DNA of 64,000 nt. Source: Hydractinia symbiolongicarpus. Its lineage: Eukaryota; Cnidaria; Hydrozoa; Anthoathecata; Hydractiniidae. Below the pieces are notes generated by a model. The model had not been told where the DNA came from. It saw nothing but the letters and a program-made list of their open reading frames with translations, and ran no database searches. A program made the position numbers and the translations under genes. Positions 1-10,594 of this stretch are shown in pieces. The stretch spans positions 20,522,001 to 20,586,000 of the forward strand of contig NC_079884.1 in the NCBI RefSeq assembly GCF_029227915.1, written 5' to 3'. The stretch's first letter is position 1. The number at the start of each line of letters is the position of its first letter.

Positions 1-1000
1 AGCAATATACCTCATCATTATTTTTTTAATTTTAAATGAAGTTTGTGTTAAAACAGATTCAAATTTTTTTACCATAAAAAACAACATCAAAAAAGATAGA
101 AAGATAGGAACTTTATTAAATAATGAAGCAAATAAAATATTTCTGATGGTATGCACACAAAACAAAAAATATCCAGAAGTACATGCTTTTCATCATTACT
201 CACTGGAGGTCCACATATTTTACAGTTTAGGGGTCAAGGAGCAACAGTACACTAACGATTTTTTCTTTTTCTTGAAAAAATTATGTACATTACAAATATA
301 TATTATTTCTTCTTTAAAACTAGAGTGACCATAACCACGTTGCAGCTACAAGCTTTATGCTTATGTAATTGTCTGATAGCAATATCAAACACAATGTGAA
401 TAGAGGATGTGCATGTTTTCTGAGGGTGCCAATGAGGAGAAAAAAGTCATTAAATTCATTCCATCTTAGACATGCTTTCAACCTAAAACATTTCACATTT
501 CTCTGACAGTGGTAACTAAAACCTGTTTTAGACTGCACAAACTACAGAGATGATTGTAATTTGTAGTTTCCTCAACCCTAATCAATCCAGGGGTCAGGGG
601 GTCCAGTTGATTCTTTAATAACTCTTTTTTGCTCAGCTGCATGACTAGGATACTTTGAGTTTTAATATTTATCTATAGGACACCAGCATGCCAAATTTTT
701 AGGTTCCATACCTCTCAGAGAAGTGAATATTGGCTATTTCTCAAAACTATCCCTAAAAAGCTCTATGATATCCATATAATCATGAAACTGTAATAACTTT
801 GTTTTTAAAAAAAACCCGAATCGAATAGGGATTGAGTGGCCGTTATATACACAAAGTTTGACGATAACATTAATATTGAAGTTTAAATTGACAGCAGCAA
901 AAATTTAACATTCAATTAACAAGTTTAATTTAAAACTGTATTAAAGTGATAAATCTACAATAATACGGTATATTATTTCACAATAAACAAAATTTCTTAC
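1..1000. other. no gene seen; probable COG7-like intron
   Basis: AT-rich sequence downstream (minus strand) of the COG7-like exon at 1001-1093. Since that exon ends in a good GTAAGA donor, this stretch is most simply intron of the same gene. I found no second exon; the short open frames here show no recognisable domain. Confidence 0.4.
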
Positions 1001-1093
1001 ATCTACAGAAGTTGTACTGTCACTGTGCCTTCTTAATGCATTATTAATCCATTCCTTCATATCAAAGTTATCATCGGAAAATTTAGAAAAGTC
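1001..1093 (-). CDS. COG7: COG7-like N-terminal coding exon (conserved oligomeric Golgi complex subunit 7), partial gene
   Basis: This single 93-nt exon encodes 31 residues beginning DFSKFSDDNFDMKEWINNAL. That closely matches the very N-terminus of animal COG7 as I remember it (MDFSKF..DDFD.KEWIN.A). COG7 belongs to lobe B of the COG tethering complex, which works in retrograde traffic within the Golgi. The exon is bounded by an acceptor (TTTTCTTTTAG, 1094 upward) and a donor (GTAAGAAATT, 1000 downward), and it is exactly 31 codons long, so both flanking introns are phase 0. The frame upstream of the acceptor is a TAG stop, so the start codon must lie in a separate upstream exon at higher coordinates, which I could not locate. 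The rest of the gene lies left of the window. The call rests on one short exon. Confidence 0.6.
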
Positions 1094-2790
1094 CTAAAAG
1101 AAAATTGCTAATTAACAAACAGAATACCTAATTACAAAACTGGGCAAAAAAAAGTTGAGGCAATCACACTCCTATCCAGACACATTAGTTGATTTAACTG
1201 TGAAGAGGAATTTACACAGGATTTGTGGTGGGTTATTTTGAAAGTGCATTAAACATGTGCTTCTTATGGCAACCCTTTAAAATTTGTTTACAGAATTCAA
1301 GATAATGCTTGCCTGATCTTGTTTTGACAGATATTTTTTAGCACATGCAGAAATGGTTTAAGGAGATTTTAACTAAACATCTTCTGTGTAAATTAGACAA
1401 GTTTGACTGCATGAGTAGTAAGGTTTTTTAAAGTTTCCATAGGCTTAAAGGAATATATATATACGTCTATTTACAAAAAAAAACGATAAAAAAGTAGTGC
1501 AGGATTGTTTTTCAAAAAATAATTTCACAAAATTTTTCAGGTCTCTAATTTGTGAAAATGAGTTAACCATTCAGGGTGAAAAGTTGACCTTTTGTCTATA
1601 AGGCATTGAAGTTCCAAAATTCTATATGTCCCAAAGTGTCAATTAAAGTTTCCCAGGGTTTCTTTTTAATATATTTTATTCAAAACTTTTCTCTGACCTT
1701 TACTATACTTTATTTGGTTCTTTTTACTGCTTACTTGCTGAAATTAACTTTTTAGAATTTATTTTAAACTATACAGTAAAAGTTTTTATTGCATTATTTT
1801 TTCCAAAAGCAAACATAATGCCACATACATACACGCATACCCTGAAGAAAGTTCAATAAATTTATATTTCTCTGTATCATTTTCCCTGATTTATAGAATG
1901 GAACAGAAATTTTGATGCCTTGAGGCACAACCTGTTATTTCTTCCTTTATTCAACGGTTAATTTTACACACTTAATAAACTCAAGGGTACTTTTGTATTA
2001 GCTAAATATCAAATAGATTAGGACAATGTTAAAAACAAATTATAAAAAAACTACGTACCATTGCATGTGTGTAAGTTTGAAATATATAAACACGTTGCTT
2101 GTTTTCCTGTCAAGACAAACATTTTAGAAACAAATATATACACAAAAAAATTGTAAAACATAAAAATTCTTATTACACACAGCATCAAGAGAAAAAATTA
2201 TTTTTTGTAAATTATAGAGGATACAAATTATTTAAATAATATCTAGAAGTCCTTTAAAAATCTTTTTTATTATTATAGCATATAATATTTTGCCATTTTT
2301 TGCAAAAAAAATCAGTGGCACAACATTGCAAGTATAATTTTAGAAGCTAGATTTTAGACTATATTTTAGTTCCTTGTTGCGTATGATTTTATATTATAAG
2401 AGAAGATTCTAGATTATCTTATTGCACCTAATACTAATTCTAAAGTCCTTTGTGACTTGTCTAACCCTAGGTATAAAAATGAGGGTTTATACAAAGTGAA
2501 TCTTCTCAGATCTATACAAATGAAGCCTAGTGAATTGTACCACTGCCACAAAGAAAATAACGTCAGCAGGCCGGGTAAAAAAGAAAATTCAGATGAGTGA
2601 ATGTTTACAAAGTTCTGCTCTTGTGGGTACATCCTGACAGGCAAGAAAAGGAAGACCACACAGCCTAATTGGCTATTTAGGTTAATTAATAGAATTTTAG
2701 GAACTATATATATTTATTCACATTTGTGAAAAAATTCAAAATAAAATCAGATATAAATTGGAAAAAACAGTCTGAAAAATGATAAAAACT
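1094..2790. other. no assigned gene; one coding-like open frame 2400-2600 (+)
   Basis: Mostly AT-rich sequence. The plus strand has an ATG-less open frame of 66 codons from 2400 to 2600. Its composition looks protein-like (it includes CDLSNPRYKNEGLYKVNLL), but I cannot assign it to a family. It could be a fragment of a mobile-element protein. The upstream exon of the COG7-like gene could also lie here or further right. Confidence 0.25.
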
Positions 2791-2800
2791 GTTAACAGGT

Positions 2801-3240
2801 TTGCCAGTAAGATGCGTTCAATCCTCCGTTCAGTATGACTGTGCCACCAAAGGATTCCTGAGCATCGTCGACAGAAGTTTCCCGGGCAATCACAAGTTTA
2901 GAAAATTTTTTAACAGAAACACTCTAAATGTCAGCTATGGTTGTGTTCCACACATGGCCAAAATTGTTTCCATTCACAACAAAAATATCCTGAGTGATGC
3001 CCTCAAAAGAAACCAAGAAAAAAAGACATATAATTGCCAAAATAAAAATAATTGCCCACTAAATGATACGTCTTGATGAGAACGTAATCTACGAGTAGAT
3101 TACGATATCTGCTAATTATAGGGAAAACATTACATTGGACTAACTGGTGAAACATTTAAGGACCATTGATCTCAATGCAAAATTAAAACATTTTGCCATG
3201 CCACAAATCATATAGCGACCCACCATAATTTTCTTCCCTT
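2801..3240 (+). pseudogene. Penelope-like retroelement remnant: RT C-terminal region plus start of a GIY-YIG domain
   Basis: The open frame 2801-3076 contains FLSIVDRSFPGNHKFRKFFN, then NTLNVSYGCVPHMAKIV, HNKNIL and a short Cys-containing segment (NCQNKNNCPL). This is the arrangement I know from cnidarian Penelope-like elements, where the end of the reverse transcriptase leads into a Cys-rich linker and a GIY-YIG endonuclease. The GIY-YIG signature follows at about 3136 as YIGLTGETFKDH, in another frame and after stop codons. The copy is therefore 5' truncated, frameshifted and dead. Calling it Penelope rather than another RT class rests on the GIY-YIG motif and on memory. Confidence 0.6.
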
Positions 3241-3334
3241 GTCCCAACATTAAAGAAATGTACATTATAGGAAGTAAGTTTCAAGCCAGCAGGTTATAGT
3301 GGCGAGAACGAAATTTACTTCTCATTGGCAAAAT

Positions 3335-3530
3335 TGTCTGTTGAAATTGGTGACTACAGTATACCTGTTACCTTGTGCTGGAGACTGGGTTCATAATCCC
3401 CTAGGTGGCAATACAATATGAGCGAGTCAATGATACCAGGGGTAACCATAAGCATTTGGAGGACGTGATCACACACTGCAGGGAGTTGTCTGGTAGACCT
3501 CAGACCCTATAGTGAGGGTAAACATAGAGA
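3335..3530 (+). repeat. tRNA-derived SINE fragment, plus orientation
   Basis: The segment aligns with the SINE at 36119-36475 read on its own strand. The tRNA-like head (GGAGACTGGGTTCATAATCC, a degraded B box), the linker with ATGAGCGAGT..ATGATACCA and the body piece GGGAGTTGTCTGGTAGA occur in the same order. It is diverged and lacks the 3' tail. Confidence 0.55.
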
Positions 3531-3971
3531 GCTAGTTGAGACAGAACTATTAACTTAAGAAGTACACCATCAGGAAGGTAGGTCATTTTAATGACGTCAT
3601 CAATTTTAATGAAGGTGGGTATTTAATAGAAATACGTTTTAGAGTTACATTTTAACACAGAAGAACAATTATGTATTGGGTATACTGCAGTGATTTTTTT
3701 CCTGCAGTTTATTTACATGGTCATTTTTTCATGAGACATCAAATGTTTGGCTACTAATAGAGGCAGTTGTACTTAAAATTTGCATGTTTCCATAAATTTT
3801 AATACTGAGTTTAAACACGATAAAAAAATCATATTAAATTGGATCCAAGAATATATTTTGATTGTGAGATCCCACATGTAGCAGTTTGCCTGACTGCATT
3901 TTATTTATCTACTGCAGGGTTTGGGCAAAGTTTCAGGGATTGTTGAATTCTTGCAGGTGGAATAAGTTAAA

Positions 3972-4055
3972 CACTCCGGATAGCACTGTCCCTAATTTCC
4001 CTTACATGGCTTGGGTTATATAACTAAGGGCTATGGTAACATCATACATTCCAAC
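3972..4055 (-). repeat. SINE body fragment, minus orientation
   Basis: CCCTAATTTCCCTTACATGG, then CTTGGGTTATATAACTAAGG and CTATGGTAACAT match the body of the SINE at 36119-36475 in the same orientation. It is a short, diverged, internally cut copy. Confidence 0.5.
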
Positions 4056-4059
4056 CCTA

Positions 4060-4465
4060 CTAAGTCGAGTGGAAGACCCTTGATATTTGGGCAATACTCT
4101 CAATCTAACGATGGAATGGTAGAGTTTCTGATTTTTTCCACGGATCAATAAATTTCCCTTCATCAAAAAGTAATATAATGTATATAGCTAGTCAAAATGT
4201 AAATTTAAAAATTCAAAATCTGGGGACGAGGTGGAGCAAAACAGAATTTGATCGAATCAAGGGGCACTGGAAACAAATTTGTAAAAATCAAGCTACAGCT
4301 ACGCAAATTTTTTGTTGTTAAATCATCAGGAAAAAGATCAAAGATGGGGTTTTCTGGCTTTCTACAAAATACAAATCTCAATTTTTTTTCCTTCAGGCCT
4401 CTACCCATAGTTAGGATCTAATGCAGGTCAATTTAGGCATCATTATATCGATTTTGGGGATATCC
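4060..4465. other. no feature recognised
   Basis: AT-rich spacer between SINE debris and a tandem duplication. A short minus-strand open frame (4205-4408) has no family resemblance. Confidence 0.4.
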
Positions 4466-4804
4466 AATTTGAGCGCCCAAAATAGAGAGATGAAAACTGC
4501 GTTACTTCTTGTAATGATGGATAGGGAAAAAATGTTGTGGTAACAGTTTTAGATCTTGTAAGTTCACTTTAAAATATTACCTGTTTGATAGAAACTAATT
4601 AAGTTTCTTGTTTCCTGAAAAGGTTGAAAGAGAATTTGAGCGCCCAAAATAGAGAGATGAAAACTGCGTTACTTCTTGTAATGATTGATAGGGAAAAAAT
4701 GTTGTGGTAACAGTTTTAGATCTTGTAAGTTCACTTTAAAATATTACCTGTTTGATAGAAACTAATTAAGTTTCTTGTTTCCTGAAAAGGTTGAAAGAGA
4801 ATTT
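4466..4804. repeat. perfect-phase tandem duplication, period 167 bp, two copies
   Basis: The unit that begins at AATTTGAGCGCCCAAAATAG and ends at GGTTGAAAGAG occurs at 4466-4632 and again at 4633-4799, directly head to tail. I saw one substitution (GATGG versus GATTG), so the duplication is recent. No coding content was seen. Confidence 0.9.
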
Positions 4805-4896
4805 AGGGGATTACTGACCCCCAAAGTAATTTCCTGGATTAACCCCTGATAGTAGGCCCTCAGAAAGACTCTACTTAAACAAATCTAAAGGCTGAA

Positions 4897-5456
4897 ATGT
4901 AACATTTACTTGCCCATATTAAATCTGCACCAAGTGAAATCAAACCCCCAGTGTCCCACACAAAGTAAGAGTTACTGTGGGCCGTTTGATGTCGAAGGGA
5001 GTTTTCTGGTATGGCGCAGACTTTAATATTGGGTTTGCGTAGCTCAAAATGAGCATTAAATATTAAGTCATTCTTCTGGTCGCCAAATATCACGCAATAC
5101 TTTTTAGGGTAGGCATTATGATTTAAGGGAAAACATGTCGTTTACGCAGTAAGTTTTTTAATATATCAGGTGTAAATTCCTCTTAAAATCTTTGTTTAAG
5201 GTGAGTTTTTGCTAATTTAGCTTTACTTTACTTCAGATATATCTGTATAGTTCTTGTTTAATCTTGTTTAATTAATTTCTCCTATGAGAGTTTTATCGTA
5301 GAAGATTGTGTTTTCCCTTAACTGAAAGTGGCACCACGTGACACTCTGACACTGAGAGAGTGGCCTATCCTAGAAATAAGAGAGTGTATATATTAATATA
5401 TCCCTCGATATTTGTGGGGATAGCCATCTAAATAAAATATGCAAATCATCTATCTC
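4897..5456 (+). repeat. rearranged SINE copy, interrupted by a MITE
   Basis: Bases 4897-4973 match the tRNA-like head of the SINE family in minus orientation (TTTACTTGCCCATATTAAAT, CAAACCCCCAGTGTCCCACA). From 4974 the body continues in plus orientation (GGGCCGTTTGATGTCG, GTAGCTCAAAATGAGCATTA). The conserved 3' part (ATATCCCTCGATATTTGTGG, ATATGCAAATCATCTATCTA) comes only after an inserted MITE at 5123-5321. The head is therefore inverted relative to the body. Confidence 0.6.
5123..5321. mobile_element. TTAA-flanked MITE, 191 bp, inserted in a SINE
   Basis: TTAAGGGAAAACA (5123-5135) is mirrored by TGTTTTCCCTTAA (5309-5321). This fits a 9-bp terminal inverted repeat, GGGAAAACA, flanked by a TTAA target duplication, the pattern of piggyBac or Kolobok non-autonomous elements. 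It contains no coding sequence. The SINE body lies on its left and the SINE tail on its right. Confidence 0.65.
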
Positions 5457-5528
5457 TAATGGCATGAATAACATTAAGCTTGAACAGTATTTGGTACAAT
5501 AGCTTTTTTGGTACAACATTTTTTCAAA

Positions 5529-5740
5529 TGGGGACAACGTAGTGTATATTCGTACGCACTTTTGCCCATTTTTGCGTATGTATATGTTCATCCTCTATTC
5601 GTACGTAAAGTGCTTTAGGGTTAGGGTTAGGGTTAGGATTCTTTTTCCTTTTTTCTACGTATGAATAGCGCTACGCACTATTAATACGCACTTTATGTCA
5701 TATTAAAGTGCGTACGAATATACAGTTCCTGGGGACAACA
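5529..5740. mobile_element. MITE with 18-bp inverted repeats and an internal TTAGGG run
   Basis: TATATTCGTACGCACTTT (5545-5562) is perfectly mirrored by AAAGTGCGTACGAATATA (5705-5722). The 10-bp direct repeat TGGGGACAAC lies just outside each end (5529-5538 and about 5730-5739) and may be the target duplication. Inside are three TTAGGG units near 5616-5637 and extra copies of the GTACG..AAAGTGC motif. There is no coding capacity. Confidence 0.65.
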
Positions 5741-6416
5741 CAACAACAACATTAATCGCCATTATTATTATCATCACGTGTAAACAACATATCGAAAAGA
5801 TCCGAAAAATCCCGAATATTTTAGTCACACAACTTCGCTTCCGCGACCCCCTTCTGTCTATGGATGGTACAACCAACCGGGCAGTAGGTTCGCGATAAAA
5901 GAAAAAACACTTTATTTGATCTATTTAACACAAGTTTGTTAGTTAAACTCTTAATTAGAAAGCCTCGGATTTTTTTTGACATTGAAGAATTTATGTCGTA
6001 GCATCTAGTGGGCGTTAATTTTTTAGCATTTGGTTTTGGACATTAATCACGAAGGGGCGTGAAGAGAAGTCCGCAAATAACCTCTCAACCTTCAACTGAG
6101 CATTCCTGGAAAAATATCTTTTGCAGTATAAGGTCTTCTCCACCCTTGAATTGGTGTTTAGGCAGAATTAAGATTACATTTCCATTTCATATGTCTAAAT
6201 AGTTTATTTTCATTTCAGAATGAAATTAAAATTCTCAGCAGAAAATTTAAAATCCGCCATTCAAAATTCATTCAGCATGAAATTAAAAAAAAAAAACAGA
6301 AATTCCACGTTGACTATGTATAGCGTTGTGTTTACAAAAAGTAACGTATGCTCACGTAATTAAAGTGCTGAAATAGCGATAGTGTGTTGGTCAAAGACAT
6401 GTTGATATTAGATATG
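5741..6416. other. no gene seen; possible 3' flank of the non-LTR element
   Basis: AT-rich sequence downstream of the minus-strand retrotransposon that ends near 6417. I see no clear 3' tail, poly-A or target duplication marking its boundary. Confidence 0.35.
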
Positions 6417-9360
6417 TTAACATCCCGCCGCAATGATCTTGATCCACGCAGGCATAGCAATGTCGATTCGGACTAACGAAAAGCAAATTTTCGTTCTGAC
6501 AAACGTCATAGCGATAAACGTTGGTATACCACGTTTATCTGCTATCAAGACGTTGATAGAATCTCTTGCATTCTCTTCCCAACCCACCGTGCGTAGAAAA
6601 CACCAAACGTGTAAAAGAACCATTTTCAACCTGCAAAACCCTTTCGTTGTATGACCTTTTCTTTTCTTGCTCATTCCTTTCATAGCAACGTTTGATTTCT
6701 GTGTTCCTATACCTCTGGGCGTTAAGGTCAAAGACTCTGACATCGCAGAATACCCGTTGGTCAGGAATCCAGAAACCAAGTGCGCTTATATCTAATCGAG
6801 CTTCATTGGATGTGATCGCACTTTTCTGGATCAAAGCGTTCGTTTTGTAATGAAGCAAGCATGGATTCAATTCGTACGTCTTTACACACTTTTTTCAAAA
6901 GCTGAGCAGTTATATCACGAACTTTGTTATGACGTTGTGTGACAAACCCACCCTTTTTGAAGGATAACGCATGAGCAACATCCAACATGCACATTCAAAT
7001 GGTAACCTGGGTAATTCCCAGTTATATCGAATTCTCAATGCGTCGAAAAACTGCTCCTTTGTGAGGTAGTAACCACTCTATTTTATTGGTAGAGTCGTCA
7101 ACCAGTTTGACGCACCTACTTCTTAATTTGCTTCGTTCTGCCTTTTAGCACTTTTATCCATTTGGACCACAGTCCTTGTAAAATGTTTTGATGGCTTTTA
7201 TTTCTCTCAGAGTTTATTTGGCTTTTCGTTTTGCTGATCTCGTTCGCATTTTCACTTTGTCTGAGAAGAATATTTACGAGCTCCGTCGTCATTTTCCGAG
7301 AATTCTCGTATTCTGTGTCAGAAACATTCTCAAGGATTTTTATTCCTAGGCCCCAAGACCCGTGGTGGCAAGGACATTAGCTTCCTCTCTACAGCGTTTA
7401 CAATATGACACCAGTAATCGCCGGCAGCAGTTGGTGTCTTATTACACTTTCCGCTGGTCGCAGTAATGATGATATTACTGGGATGGTCCGTAAATAGTAT
7501 GTGAAGCGATGTTGATATCCACTAACATAGGAAGTGTAAGTTGCTTGTGGGTCGATAACAACTATTTCTGAAATTATTGTGATTTCTTTCACCCATTTCA
7601 CGACAATGTCTTCAACGTACTCGTTTCGGAAAGTCTCACTCCCAATAACTGTTCCGAGATGTCGTTCTCCTGTACATTGGATGTTTGTTTCTTTGAAGTG
7701 TGTTTTTGCTCCTTCAATGTTCTTATCTTTGACAATTTGCCATGATTTCTTTGGCTGTGGTTGGCAATCGAATTTTGGGCCTTCCACAATGAGCTCGTCC
7801 CACCATTTCCGAATGGTGGGAAAATTTTAAATAGCAGTTAGGTCGTCAGCAAAAGCTACCAATTTCATATCAATATTAGCAATGTTTTTCATTCTATCAA
7901 GTAATAATGTGAGTCCTATTGCGTAAATGGCCATCCCCAACGGGTCGCTTGAGTGGTACCTTCTCTTGAACTCAGTTCAGTTCCACCAATCACAAAAAAT
8001 CTCGCAGGCTTTATGTAGCAGTTGTTGATGTATGTTGCTAGAATCGGGCAAATGATCTTGGTATTATTAAGTGTTGCACTACGGTTCAAGCTATTGAAGG
8101 CATTTGCAGCATCAACTAATAAGACACATTCGGCTTCTTCACTAGAGTATGCATCTTTCATTGCATGTATAGCAGCTTCGCACCCAGATTCACGACCGGA
8201 GCACATCTGAATTTTTGAACAAGATTCAATAACATCATTCTTTGATGCGTACTACGTCTTTTCCAATAATGCGTCTAAAACCTCTCCTACTCCGATAGGT
8301 CTAAGACCAGGGTTCTTCTCTAAAGGCACAAAACGACATCCTAAATACGCCTCTAAAGAATTATCGTTTAAAGTCTGGTAAAGTCTTCTTGCAAACTTAG
8401 CTATCGCTTTCTGTAAATCTGTTCCAGTGTCTCCATAAACTTTAGACGCTATGATTTTGATCCATCCATTCGCATCCATTCCAGATGGTCCGGAACCGCC
8501 TTTTGTTGTCTTCGCTGCTCGCATTATTATGTCTTCGTCAATGACGTCATGTACAACGGCATTAACTGATTTTATCGGACCTTGTATTACCGTGTCTTCG
8601 TTTGATTCACTTCCTTCAGGATGTTTTTGTCGTAGTATTTCAAGAGTTTCGTCATTCAAAGGAAGTATCCCTCCAGTGATATTGTTCGTCACCACATTAA
8701 TCGCTTTATGAACATCTCCTTTTTTGCATGTGGTACCGGAACTTCCTGAAAATAACTGCAATATCTTGCTTTTTTATTACTTTAGGTAGTCGGCTTTGAA
8801 TCGTCTGTACCTCATCCATTAAGCTCATAAAATCTCCTTTAAACCATTGTGTTAGACGTCTGTTTAATGCTTCTACGTGCTCCTTAAATTTCAATGCTTG
8901 TGATGGTTTTTGCATCAGCAGAGCAGGCATGATATGTATAGCTTTTAGAGGTGTGTTTTCAATTCAGGAATTGAGCAATCTTGTGGTCTCACGTATGTAG
9001 AATTTACCTGCGTTTCCATTACACAGCATAAACAAGTTTCGTTTCCTATAAACAATTCTGCTGTAACATTCCTCGATGTCTTTGACTGCTTCACTGTCTT
9101 TAACAGTACTCCAATAAAACTTTTCTGGAGCATCAGAAAAATGATGTAGAGATGAAGCTGCGTCTTCGGGAACGCTTTATTGTTGATTTGTATCCTGTTG
9201 TGTTTGTGCAATGTTCTGTGTCAACAATTTACAATACTCTATGCGTTTTAAACTTTCGGTGACATTTCATACACGGGAAAGTCTCTTGACTCTGCTCAAC
9301 ACTATCAATTCTTGAATTAGATGACGATGGTTGCGTATGACCTCTTTTATCCATTTTCAT
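6417..9360 (-). pseudogene. decayed non-LTR retrotransposon ORF: C2H2-like zinc finger, reverse transcriptase, C-terminal nuclease-like domain
   Basis: Read on the minus strand, coding remnants follow in order through several frames. A finger-like start (ATG near 9360, FPCMKCHRKFKTHRVL) stops near 9230. A helical region (MPALLMQKPSQALKFKEHVE, 8930-8706) is followed by the RT N-terminal part (8761-8252, with GPSGMDANGW and LRPIGVGEVL). RT palm pieces (8206-7916) include LLVDAANAFNSLNR and EGTTQ. The FADD active-site box lies near 7840-7855, with the thumb-like region at 7787-7398. A C-terminal domain (6994-6417) contains ARLDISALGFW, DVRVFDLNAQR and NEQEKKRSYNERVLQVENG. That last part resembles the restriction-like nuclease domain of a cnidarian RT family I remember. 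At least six frameshifts or stops break the frame, so this copy is dead. Confidence 0.75.
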
Positions 9361-10594
9361 CCAACAAACTGAAAATGATGTTTCGTCGTTACTTCAATCA
9401 ATTCTTCGCCTTTTGACACTTAATTGAAACTTGCATGACGGATCATTTACTTCGTTCGGATCAATCGGCATTGGAGACGTCCGTTATCTTTAACCGTTTT
9501 TTCGTCTTCATTTCACCATGGGCCTAAAAAAACTCGCTTGTTCATAAAATGATAATATCTATATTGTTCAACGACAATGACCGAACAGATGATGGTAATA
9601 TTTTTAAGCTACAAGGTTCTTTTTTTATTGTTTTTTTATTTTTAAAAAAGCTGAGACAAACGATTTAAAGGGTTAATGGCAAAGAGAGAAAATACAATTA
9701 AAATTGAATACGTATTTTCTAAAAATATAGCTACAAAGGTTTCCGTTGATATGAGTACACTCTCTAGTTCATGAACATAATGCTTTTGAGAAGACATGAG
9801 AATTCTCAAAAGTATGGTAAAAATATAAATCAAAAAAGACACCAAAATGCTTTCAAAAAGAGTTGCCAGCAGAGTCAAACTTTCTGCGAAATTTGATTTC
9901 TGAAAACTCTTAATGATGAGCCCTTCGTATAAGTATTAAAAACAATCCAGTATTTACAAAAATTATTTATAAAAGAAAGCAACGTGTTATAAATAAAATG
10001 AAATACAAAAATGATTTTGAAACAAAAAAAAGCTTATAAATAATAAAATTAAAAATACACAATTTTATCGCAACAAACAAACCATGTTGTTGAGCAAAAC
10101 AATTATAAACCACAGTTATTTCTTGACGTGAAGATCGACGCAGAATTTTTGTACTGTAACAGACATTTACCGAATTTTAATTGTAGTAAACAGTTACACC
10201 CAAATAATGTCAAAAACCTTTTCAGACAAAAGAATTGTAATAATGTTCCGTGATATGCTCTTTCGCTCCCCTAGTCAATTTTGTCGGGTTTTTTACCTTA
10301 CGCTATCTCGACGAAAAGGAAATTGGAATTGCGTAAAAATTAAAGTGCAGTGGCTGAGTTTTTGACAAGGTTACATTTTGACGTTATTCACGAACACAAA
10401 TTATTGCCTACTGGTAAAAAAAATCCAACAGTTTTTAACATTATTTAAATGCGCCGCCGGAAATTTCAAGAAAAATATTTTTTTTATTGATAAATAAATC
10501 AATCACCATCTGTAGTCAACGTGTGTTAATTAGTGACACAAGTTAATTATAAAAAACAAATCATGAAATATAAAAACCTAGCTAAGAAATAAAA
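9361..10594. other. no gene seen
   Basis: AT-rich intergenic DNA between the retroelement and the 3' end of the Flower-like gene, probably including that gene's 3' UTR near 10594. The minus open frame 9642-9878 is hydrophobic and low-complexity, with no family match. Confidence 0.4.

Noticed and set aside
5610-5640. Chromosome end (telomere)
   Set aside because: Only three TTAGGG units, embedded inside a MITE with unrelated DNA on both sides.
6433-6654. Plus-strand ORFs across the retroelement (6433-8711)
   Set aside because: They are antisense shadows of the minus-strand RT and nuclease-like frames.
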